Shown piece by piece: positions 38,337 to 47,654 of a DNA stretch of 64,000 nt. The stretch is from Auanema rhodensis (lineage: Eukaryota; Nematoda; Chromadorea; Rhabditida; Rhabditidae). The stretch lies in NCBI GenBank assembly GCA_964057225.1, contig OZ059899.1, positions 6,944,001 to 7,008,000 on the forward strand. The letters run 5' to 3'. Position 1 is the first letter of the stretch, and every line of letters begins with the position of its first letter. Both the position numbers and the translations under genes were made by a program. The notes beneath the pieces were generated by a model. That model made no database searches. It was not told the origin of the DNA and saw only the letters and a list, made by a program, of their open reading frames with translations.

Positions 38337-39969
38337 TTAATAAAAGAACATTACCACCGAAAATATAGTTATGATAATATAAATTGAAGGTAACGAAACC
38401 AGTTGTCGTAAAGCGTATCCCGTGGTCCAGTCATCTGAAACTCAACGTTTTTCTATGGTAATATTTTGGTTAAAGAACCTAATTTTGCAGGTATTTTATA
38501 AATTATTATAGGATCTTGAATGTGTCGCCTTCTTACTTCTTTAATCAATAAATATATTATTCCTATTATGGATAAAAGAAGATGTAAAGACCAAAATATT
38601 ACTGAAAAACAAGTTATTCAATTAATTTTGCTGAAATCAAACCTTGGTTTGGTAAGGTGTAATAGTGTAGTGGAAGTACTTCAATCATATCTTGTAAGAA
38701 AATTCCAATAAATAGAATATTTATAAGGAATAAAGAAGCTGAATATGATTTCTCAATCGTAATTGATGCACATACGTTGAAAATTGCAAATAATATAGAT
38801 GGAAGAGTTACTGTAGTGTAGTAGTATGGTGCATTTCTCTGAAGTGTAACTGTGACAGCAATACTTTGTCTGAAATAATTATTTTATTCACATCAAACTT
38901 AGAAATGTTTTTACCTTCCACGTTGGCTTGTTACTTGAGAATCATTTAATCCCAAAATTTTGAAACTTCCACTAGTTGTACGATTTTCAACTTCATTTTC
39001 GCGAATAGTTATTGCTAAATACAGAAGTAAGTCATGTATTACTAAATCAGATATGGATACCAAATAATTCATCATTTCCCGAAACAGGTAAAGATTTGCC
39101 AATACGAATTTTATCTTCATTTGGCTTTAGAATAAAAATGCATTCATGTTTGTCATATGGATAATTAGTTAAATCTGTAAATTAAGTTTCATAATAAATT
39201 TTTTTAAAAAATGAACAAAATACCCAATGGACATCCAACTTTTATATAATAGGTTGGGCAAGTTATCAGCAAAGGTGGATCGTAATGTCTTACTTTCACT
39301 CGATCAGGGCGATGATCTACCATGTCAAATACTCCATTACCACTGCAAACATTATTTTCTTATATAATATAATCATATATAAGAAAAGTACCTCCCAACT
39401 ACATAAAGCTTTGGACTCCATATGTCGTATGGTCCGATCGCCATAAACTTTATGCCGCTATAGCTGTTAGGATCCCATTTTAATCTCTCATCTGTCCAAG
39501 TCTGTTAAGACAACGTATATAATTATCTTAAATGTTTTGCAAATTTAGTAATGTACCAAGCAAATAGTAAAAGAAGCATGAAACAACTGCTTATCCTCGT
39601 CTAGAAAGAAGTAAGGCATATGAGCAGGTACATAATCTAGAGTAACCTGAAAATTTTCAAAAATATTGTAGTTAATATTTTAACTTACCACATCGTTTTT
39701 TAAAGGCATGGTAGCTCCAAGTGAAAGAACTTTTTTCTCTAGTTCTCTCCGATACTCACCATCCGATTTTTCCTCTAAAATCATTATTGAATACAAAGTG
39801 AACAGAATAATTTCTAACCTTCTACTTCTATTCCTTCGGTATCATCTTGATAATCTTCAAAAAAAATATTTTTTAACGCAATTAAAAGGAAAATACCGTA
39901 ATCAAACTGTGCAGATATATATTCAGAAAATATCAGAATATAGAATAAGGTTAATGTGCGTATTTTCAT
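38337..39969 (-). CDS. Cys-loop ligand-gated ion channel subunit, divergent
   Basis: About ten exons. The start at 39969 gives the signal peptide MKIRTLTLFYILIFSEYISA; an in-frame ATG 12 codons upstream is less suitable. Extracellular landmarks: TWTDERLKWDPNSYSGI, YDIWSPKLYVV and the Cys-loop C-PLDLTNYPYDKHE-C with exactly 13 residues between the cysteines. Four membrane segments follow: M1 YYYTTVTLPSI..., M2 SASLFLINILFIGIFLQDMI ending EVLP, M3 VIFWSLHLLLSIIGIIYLLI and M4 VSLPSIYIIITIFSVVMFFY at the very C-terminus. The M3-M4 loop is only about 30 residues. M2 lacks the PAR/GEK filter of typical anionic or cationic subunits, so ion selectivity and ligand cannot be called. It resembles orphan nematode lgc genes. 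Confidence 0.85.
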
Positions 39970-40126
39970 TTCGAAATGATGTTTCTGATGTTTATTGGCT
40001 TCCATTCAATGAAGAGGTCAGATATAAACAGTTCAGTAGCTATGTATCAAATTTCTATATGATTGTATCATAGAAGCGGTTGTGATTCACTAATTTCGAA
40101 TATAGAAATATTTTTTATTTGAAGGC

Positions 40127-40142
40127 ACTCGTACCAAATACG
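40127..40142 (+). promoter_or_regulatory. Candidate proximal sequence element (PSE), copy 1
   Basis: ACTCGTACCAAATACG, starting 56 bp before RNA-like repeat copy 1. The same element with 14 of 16 bases identical lies 55 bp before copy 2, while the sequence around it differs. Position and conservation fit the snRNA/SL-RNA promoter element of metazoans. Confidence 0.6.
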
Positions 40143-40182
40143 TCGCAATCATTGATATGCTTTGAAATGCCCACCGTATAAC

Positions 40183-40335
40183 TGTCTTCAGTCAGGATAA
40201 TTCTGATTTGCAAAGCTGTCAGTGATGTAAAAAAGTAATGATTCTAAGTGAATTAGAGCTAGCGGTAACACAGGACCGCAACTCCTGTTGTATATCATTT
40301 TTGAGGCAGAATAAACATTCTATTTAAGTGATGAA
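40183..40335 (+). ncRNA. Sm-class snRNA- or SL-RNA-like gene, copy 1
   Basis: A 153-bp unit present twice in the window (151 of 153 bases identical). On the plus strand it folds as: hairpin 1 at 40190-40208 (AGTCAGGA-TAA-TTCTGATT), hairpin 2 at 40243-40257 (TCTAA/TTAGA), hairpin 3 at 40270-40288 (ACAGGA/TCCTGT), a single-stranded Sm-like site ATTTTTGA at 40297-40304, and a 3' hairpin at 40308-40321 (AGAAT/ATTCT). Hairpins, Sm site, then a closing 3' hairpin is the plan of Sm-class snRNAs and nematode SL RNAs. A possible splice donor (GAT-GTAAAA) lies near 40225, which would make it an SL RNA with a leader of about 40 nt. It does not match U1, U2, U4 or U5 landmarks that I know. It lies in the 5' flank of the receptor gene, on the opposite strand. 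Confidence 0.6.
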
Positions 40336-40419
40336 AGGTTAAATTTTCAAAGTAAAATTGTATTTCATATTAAGAAACAGTTTAAATGGTGAATTTCAAC
40401 ATACATCTTCAATTATTAA

Positions 40420-41069
40420 TTAATCATGATGAGGATTATAGAAAGTAGTATTGGCGAATTCAGAGGATAGCAGAGAATCGTTATGTATGCTTTCAGCAGA
40501 TACAGAGATGGATGATGATGTTGCTAAAATTTTATGAATTGGTAATCAACTATAATTACATAAATATGAACTTGTCTGATTAACATTCAGCATCGATTTA
40601 ACAGGCCTCAATCTCCTTCCTTCGGACACACTTTGTCTTCTATTATAATATTGTTGGAATCTATTTTAAATATTTCAACCTCCTGTGATTTTCAAAACGA
40701 TCTTCTGGCACCATCGTATGACAACAAGGATTATTCGGCATTATGATATACTGAGGGTGATTTTGACAGGCTGCCATGGTCTCTACAATATTTTGCATAA
40801 ATAAGGTCATTGGCTATTTGCTTACTTACCTTGTGCACCAAAAGAATTATCTATTTTTTCTAGCATATTCAATACATTTAGATTCAAAGAACGTATTTCT
40901 TCGCTTAGTTTATTTATTTTCTAAATCGCATTGATGCTAATAATAAATCATATCAAACCTCATCAGTAGTTTCCTTTTTGCTTACTTTGGATAGACTAAA
41001 TTTTTAAAGTTTTAAATGGATTAAATTCAAACCGCCTATTTACTTAACACTGCTAACTTTACGTGGCAT
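40420..41069 (-). CDS. Small coiled-coil protein, unrecognised
   Basis: Six short minus-strand exons in phase, about 145 residues. It starts MPRKVSSV, continues SLSKVSKKETTDE and a heptad-like helix KINKLSEEIRSLNLNVLNML, then a segment with ACQNHPQ and NNPCCHTMV (possible metal-binding Cys/His), a basic segment RRQSVSEGRRLRPVKSM, and an acidic Ser-rich end closing ANTTFYNPHHD. I cannot assign a family. The basic N-terminus and helix would suit a chromatin or centrosome-associated protein, but that is only a guess. The gene is flanked on both sides by the two 153-bp RNA-like units. Confidence 0.55.
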
Positions 41070-41145
41070 TGTCAACCGCTTTTCCTCTTTTCGGTTTTAT
41101 AAATGAATTTTAAAAAATCATATGAAACGCATTTCTAAAATACGA

Positions 41146-41161
41146 ACTCGTATGAAATACG
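41146..41161 (+). promoter_or_regulatory. Candidate proximal sequence element (PSE), copy 2
   Basis: ACTCGTATGAAATACG, starting 55 bp before RNA-like repeat copy 2; 14 of 16 bases match the element upstream of copy 1. Confidence 0.6.
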
Positions 41162-41200
41162 GTTTGAAATTAAATCTATTCCCAATATTCTTTTGTGTTT

Positions 41201-41353
41201 TGTCTTCAGTCAGGATAATTCTGATTTGCAAAGCTGTCAGTGATGTAAAAAAGTAATGATTCTAAGTGAATTAGAGCTAGCGGTAACACAGGACCGCAAC
41301 TCCTGTTGTATATCATTTTTGAGGCAGAATAAAAATTCTATTTAAATGATGAA
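41201..41353 (+). ncRNA. Sm-class snRNA- or SL-RNA-like gene, copy 2
   Basis: Second copy of the 153-bp unit. It differs from copy 1 at two positions: one in the four-base loop of the 3' hairpin (AAAC to AAAA), which leaves the stem intact, and one after the 3' hairpin. All other stems and the Sm-like ATTTTTGA (41315-41322) are unchanged. It lies about 130 bp upstream of the minus-strand coiled-coil gene, in the opposite orientation, mirroring copy 1 upstream of the receptor gene. Confidence 0.6.
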
Positions 41354-41982
41354 GATCTTTTCAGGTTTCCTTTGGAATGCTGCAATTGTATTATTGTATG
41401 CTTCTGTCAAACATAAACCATGGTTTTACACTTGATTATTTACTTTATTAAAATAGTTAAAATTAATTTAATCTATATCTTGGCTACCATTAAACATCCC
41501 TGCATTTATATTATTCTTGGAAATGTTTGAGAGACCTATAGAAATTCTACAAAGGACGCAGCTCTTAAATAAAAGGTTTTGCACGCTGTTTACGCGTTGA
41601 CCCGCGTCACTCCATCTACTATAGGACGCTCACAAGCGAATTGATTTTCAAAATTTTTAAGTTTACTTCATATTTTACTTCAACTTCTATGTTAATGCTT
41701 AAAGATAACTAAACTTAAATCAATTACTTTATTCATGTTTTTTAAAAATTAATTTTCTTACTTTTTTTTTTCAAATATTTTTATTATTTTATTTTTAATG
41801 AATTTCTGCAATCTTACTTGTTCGGTTAGGGTGGCCTTCAATTTCTAAGAATATATTTTATATTTACTTATATTTAAAAAATTTTTTTTAGATCTTTATT
41901 TCATTTTTCTTAAAATTTGTCTGCTTTACTAAAATTTTATTTATCAAATTTTAATATATTATTGCAAAATTTTAGATTCAAA
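41354..41982. other. Intergenic stretch before RSF1
   Basis: About 630 bp, very T-rich toward its 3' side. No coding frame or further copy of the RNA-like unit is seen. An unpaired acceptor ATTTTAG lies 7 bp before the RSF1 start codon. Confidence 0.55.
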
Positions 41983-44900
41983 ATGAACGGAGATGTTAAA
42001 AAGGAAGAAACCGATTCATCTGTGCAGGACACTGAAGAATCTAAAACAGAAGTAAAACCAGAAGTAAAACCAGAAGTAGTTGAAGATGTAAGCTATTTCT
42101 ATATTTTTATTTTATTATTTAATTATTCAGAATGAGTCAACAAAAAATGAAATTGAGGAAGACGAAGGAGAGGAAGATGCTCTCGCTCCTGAAGTCGAGA
42201 AAAAAGAAATTAAACCACCTCCTCAGGTACCTCCTCTCAAATTATTATAAGAACTTGCCATGATATAGGTTGATGTCAAACAATTGCACAGTAATCCTGA
42301 TTTTGCTTCTATTTGTAGTTTTTTCAACAAATTCGGAGCTATGATAGGTATGCAAGTGTTTACAAAATTTATATAGTAATTTTACTAGGTTTCAAACCTA
42401 TGCCCTTTCCTAAGCTAGAACATATGCTGACTACGTTTGATGAAAAAGGGAGAAGTATGTTTAATATTTTTTAGTGCTTATGTAATTTATACTTCAGTTG
42501 GCAAAGAGTTAATTGATCTTCACCTCGCCCTAATGCGTCGGATTAGGATGACATCCGTACGATTTGAAACCTGGGAAAATTATTTGAAGAAATTTCTGGA
42601 GCTGAATGAAGTAACCCACTCTGAGCTTCTTCAACTTGAGAGGTTGTAATTTGAATTTTACAGAAGGCTTTATTTTTAAGTTTAGATATGGTTATGTTCA
42701 CTTACCCGTTTCAAGTAAAATACAGATTTTAAAAGCGTTATGTGATGCTCAATTTGATTTTAATCCTCGCCTTAAAGAAAACGTACTATTTATTTAGTTT
42801 TTATTTTATTATATAACTCTTCAAAATATAGATGATTGCTGCATGTAAAGCTGTTGATCTTCGACTTATTCCCGTTGGATTGGACAAAAATGGATTCTCT
42901 TATTGGTTCCAACAGGTAAATTTATTTTCTTTATTAGTTTTGACATTTTTTCGATTTATTAGGATGTAGAGTATAATATTCGTGTATATACTGAAGAACC
43001 TGATGATCTAAGTGGTGTTACTTGGACATTGGTGGTTAATTCTCCCGAGGATTTAATCAATTTAATAGCTCGATTGAAAAAGGAAGATTTGGGTTATGTA
43101 AAGAAAGAACCTACTAAAAAAGTTTGTGTTTTTTTTAACATTCTAGTAGTTAACATTTTATTTGAAGGAAAAGGAAAAGGAAGAAGCACGTAAAGCAGAA
43201 TGTGAGGATGGACTTATTCAAATGACGACCAAGAAGGGAACATTTTTGGATACATGTTATGATGATTGTACAATAAAGGTACTACATTATTGCTTATCAC
43301 CTTATCTATTTGTACTTTCCAGAAAATGCGTGAAAATTTGGGAAAACAAAAAGAAGAGAAGAAACAAAGAAAGGAAAAGAAAAGGCAAGAAAGTGAAAAT
43401 GAGGAGGAGGAGGAGGAAGAAGAGAAGCCCGAAGAAGAGCCTGAGGAGGACGTGAGATTCTGGTCCTTGGTTATCTTATTGATATTTCGTTTCAGCTTGA
43501 TCGTCGACTAATGCCTAGACGAAGTGCGGCCAGTAAAGCTGTCTCAAATATCAAAAAGTTTGCTTCAACACCACAGCGGAGAAGTCAGTTTTTTTTAATA
43601 ATATGATCCTCTGATTTTGAATGTTAAGGTAGTGGTCCACGCAAAAAGAAAGAAGTCGAAGATGAGCCGGAGGAAGAAGATTCAGAAAAAAAAGTGAGCC
43701 TGTTTAATACAAACACTCGAATAAGTTAAAGTTTAGTCTGAATCTGGATCAGGTTCTGAGGATGACGAAGACGGGGATGACTTCCAAACAGATGACGACG
43801 ATGATGATAATGAGGATGACGATGATGAGTTCAGACCTAAAAGTGAAAAGAAAAAGAAAGGGTTAGAATTTTTTTTACTATGATTTAGTTTATCTATTTA
43901 TTTTTAAAGAAAGAAGAGGCGAAGAAAGAAGAAAGTTGAAGTTGAAGAAGAGGATGATGATGATGATTCCGATGAAGAAGAGGTAATATTGAACCAAAAA
44001 AATTATTTATTATGTTAATTTTAATTTTAGGAACAAAAAGAAAGAAAAAAGGCTACTGGAGATTCTGCTTGTGGTCAATGCAAAAAAAGCTCTGATTGGG
44101 ATGTGGTATGAGATTCATTATTTTTTTTAAATTCTATAATTTTAATTTTGTAGCTCTTGTTATGTGATGTTTGTGATGATGCTTGGCATACATACTGTCT
44201 CAAGCCAATGCTTTGGTAAGCATATTATCTTATTGCATTTGATATTATTGGTTTCAGGTTCGTACCTGACGGCGATTGGTTCTGTCCTAAATGCGTACAT
44301 GGAATGCTCATCGAAAGATTAGAAGAAGTTGAGAAATGTCTTGATGGGCATTTAAAGAAAAAAATGGCTGAAGACAAGAAGTAAGTTTGTCATTTTTCAT
44401 AATAGTATGTAAAATACTGTTTGATACTGAATTAAGAAAATAAGCGCATTGAATACTGTCAATGTTTCTTTCGGTTAAAGAGACCTGTTACTTGTGTGAT
44501 ATGTACTTCTCCGCAACAAATAGAATAGCAAGGGGGAGGGGGTGGTGCTATTTAACTCTTATCTGAAGGGGGGTTGTTATCATATTCAGAACATCAATTC
44601 CATTGATTGGCCTTTTGCCATTTTAATTTCGAACTGTCTCGACGTCTGGTTTCTATTGCCCATTTCGTATTTTCTTTGAATTTTATGTTTTGAGCGTTTA
44701 TCGACAAGGACAGTCTGCGATATCACCATTCTTTTTTGCGCTCTCTTGAACTTTTTCCTTTCAAATTTGATTATAACGCTTAGTCATTCTGTATATAGAT
44801 TATTTCTGGTGCCAAAATTCTCACCAATTAATGATGAATAGTAATTTAAATAATATTACAAATGTTGATAATCTTGAAAGCACGGAGGGATTTTCTAATA

Positions 44901-47654
44901 ACGTTTCCGAAAACATTTTAAATAATCATGAGGACAGGTATAGGAAGGGAATTTCATAACAAGTGATCGTTTTTTACCGAAATATACTTGCAGGAAGAAG
45001 GCTGCCGCCGACAGGTTGAGACGTGAAATGGAGTATATTGGCGTTTCTTTGAATAATATTATTCCTACGACGGTATTTTGATTTGATTTTTTCTTGATTT
45101 TCATGACCACTGTTGTAGATGAAACAAGCCCCGCAATCGTCTAGTTCTTCTTCTGACGAAGATGATGGACAGCGGAAAAGTAAAAGAAAAGCTGTGAAGT
45201 ATGAATATTGCTTGAATATTGTTATTTCATTTTTCTATTTAGACGAATAGCACCGCGATCAAGATTTCAAATGGAAGTTATACAAACTATCGCAGAAGGT
45301 CGGTCCCGCCGCAGGACCAAACATGTAAGTGTTTAAAATTTTGTTATATTAATTATATGTGGTTTCAGGTTGATTATAACTTCTCTGAATACGATTCTAT
45401 GATTCATGAAGCATGCGTAGAACTTGGTGATTCTGCTCCAAAAGAAAATGAAGAAGGCCCAGCAGGTAATTTATACCGTTTTTTTGCCTAGATTATTTTT
45501 TTTTAGGTGTTGTCCGACCTACAGGTGGGGCTGGTAGAGGTAAAGATATGGCCAATATTTTGGAAGCTGAAAAAATAAGAAAAGGAAGTGCAGATGGTGA
45601 TGGTGATGGTGAAGAGGATGGTGAAGTAGAAAGGTATTTATTTATGCCTATATGCTGGTTTGAATTAAATATTTTTTTACAGACAAGTTGGGAAACCAGC
45701 CAGGTCACATGCGAAGCCTAAACGGAAACTTAACGATTTAGATATTGATAATCGTGAAGAAAGTGATTCTGAAGAATACCAAGCTAATGAGTGAGTCTTT
45801 CTATCGAGCAGCTTTTTAAGCGATACTTGTAGTTCTGAGGAAGAGATCGCCGATGAAGAGCAACTGTCTGGATCAGATTATGTGCCTTCTGATGAAAATC
45901 GTCGAACAAGAAGGTCAGGATTTAATTTAAATTTTTAAATTTTCTTATATTCTATTTTAGGAGTGGTCCAAGAGGTCCAGGGTTCCGTAACCTCGGCCCA
46001 ACCCAAAGTGATGAAGATTTTGTTGTGTCTGGATCAGAGGACAGCGATTTCGGATATAGAGGCAAAAAAAGAAAGATCGTTGAGAAAAAGAAAAAGAAGA
46101 AGAAGGGGCGATGGTTTGTTTGTTTGTTTGTTTATTATTATTATTATTGTATTGTTCAGGGATCCATCATCGGATTCTGAAGAGTCTGAAAATTATTCGG
46201 ATGATTCTGATTATGGCCCACGTAAGAAAAAACCCGTCCCCAAGCCACAACGTAAAGCCAAATATTCTTCATCTGAAGAAGATAACGAGGATGAAGAAGA
46301 GTTGGAAATGCCTTCTGACGACGACGAAGATGTTCCCCGCACTGAGACGGGAAGGTATCCACAATTTTAAATATTTGAAAACCATGAACATTATCATTTA
46401 AGGCCGATGAGAAAAGCTGTAGTTAAAGCGAAAGTCGTAAAAGATAGTGATGAAGAAGATGATTTGGACGAAGATGAAGAAGAAGGGGAGGAAGAAGAGG
46501 AATCGAAGAAAAAAGAAGAGAGACCTGTAGGTGCATTAGATCGCACTAATCGGAAGCGCCCTGTCGAAGAGTATGTTTTACTTTGATTATATTTTTATGT
46601 TCATTAATTTTCAGTAGTTCTGACGACGATTCTGAAGAAGACTTCAAACCCGAAAATGATGACGACGACGAAGAAGAGGAGGATGAGGAAGAAGAAGAAG
46701 AGGAAGAAAGAAAAAATGAATCAGAAAAACAAAAATCTAGGAAAACTAATGATGAAGACGATGACGATAATGATGAAGAAGATGATGTTGAGAAGAATAC
46801 ATCTTCTAAAACTCAAGTGAAAAAACGAAAACCAGAAGAGCCAACTAGCTCTAATTCAGGTTGTGTAATATATAATGGTTGAAAAATAATCATTTTGTTT
46901 TAGAACCTTTAACAAAAAAGTTACGAGAAGATATTCCTTCTTCAATCAAAAAAGAGGTATTATTCTACTGCTAGCAATGAAAAATTCATATAATGATTTA
47001 GATCGCACCAGCAGAGTCTTTTAGACCTGTACCGTCATCTCAACAATCTACCTCCTCATCAGTTCCTCCATCTGTTGTCAAACCTGTAGCTGTTGCTTCA
47101 AGTTCGGATATTGCCTCTCCTATTCCTAAAAAGGATGTTGAGCCTGTTGAAGCCAAACCTACTATTGCGTATGTTCTAGAAGAAGTTTTTAGTATTCATT
47201 GATTTTAACTTTAGGAAGCCTAAAGTTTTACCTCCCAAACCTGTGCCTCAAGGACCTCCAGGTTATGCGCCACCTCCCACGGGAGCATATCTGCATCCGT
47301 ATTATCAAGGTTTTTTTTTCTATGCATATTTTTACTTACATGTTGTTCAGGTCCTCCTCCTACTGCAATGCCTCCTTATGGACTACCCCCCGCGCCTTAC
47401 AATCCTTATGCTCCTCCTACTGGTCACTGGCAGCAACCACCTTTGAATCCGTACCCCCCTCCGCCAGCTACAGGACTGCCACACAATCCATATGCTCCTG
47501 TACATAATCCATACAGCCAGTCATCAACTCAGTAAGTGTTTTAAAAACAACAATTTTATGATTATACCTAAAAATTACTTCATTCTTATTCTATAAAATT
47601 GTGTTTAGGCCACCTCCAGGGGGAAGTAACCTCAATGATTTGCAATCTTTGTAA
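41983..47654 (+). CDS. RSF1: RSF1-like remodeling and spacing factor subunit (DDT/WHIM plus PHD finger)
   Basis: More than 20 exons, of the order of 1,000-1,100 residues. After an acidic N-terminus come DDT/WHIM-type blocks that match human RSF1: ICSFFNKFGAMIGFKPMPFP, LIDLHLALMRRIRMTSVRFE, LKALCDAQFDFNPRLKEN, LRLIPVGLDKNGFSYWFQQD and NIRVYTEEPDDLSGVTW. A PHD finger follows at about residues 440-490: CGQCKKSSDWDVLLLCDVCD, AWHTYCLKPML, DGDWFCPKC (Cys4-His-Cys3 complete). The rest is Lys/Asp/Glu-rich, typical of RSF1, with a Pro/Tyr-rich C-terminus (PPPTGAYLHPYYQGPPP) not obvious in vertebrates. RSF1 pairs with ISWI (SNF2H) to space nucleosomes. One unusually long intron (about 44383-44990) holds an alternative first exon. 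The start follows ATTTTAG-ATTCAAA. Confidence 0.9.
44531..44545 (+). promoter_or_regulatory. G-rich tract, possible internal promoter element
   Basis: AGGGGGAGGGGGTGG within the long RSF1 intron, followed at about 44567 by a second G6 run. This is exceptional in such AT-rich DNA and could bind Sp/KLF-type factors or form a G-quadruplex. Confidence 0.3.
44831..44937 (+). CDS. RSF1: Candidate alternative first exon of RSF1 (internal promoter)
   Basis: Inside the about 610-bp intron of RSF1. It starts MMNSNLNNITNVDNL, remains open for 107 bp and ends at GAG-GAC-AG before a GTATAG donor in phase 2, the same phase as the regular upstream exon (GAC-AAG-AA before GTAAGT). Both would splice to the exon beginning KKAAADRLRREMEYI. 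The short form would lack the DDT/WHIM and PHD domains. A G-rich tract lies 270-300 bp upstream. Confidence 0.45.

Noticed and set aside
40183-40335. C/D-box snoRNA (GTGATGA near the 3' edge)
   Set aside because: The C-like box lies at the wrong end of the unit with no D box after it; the Sm site and terminal hairpin fit an Sm-class RNA better.
40183-41353. The paired 153-bp units as LTRs or terminal repeats of a mobile element
   Set aside because: They do not begin and end TG...CA, there is no internal polymerase or transposase (the gene between is a normal intron-bearing small gene), and the conserved upstream 16-bp element at fixed distance fits an RNA gene better.
43162-43511. Overlapping Lys/Glu-rich open frames
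   Set aside because: They are exons and shadows of RSF1 read through short introns.
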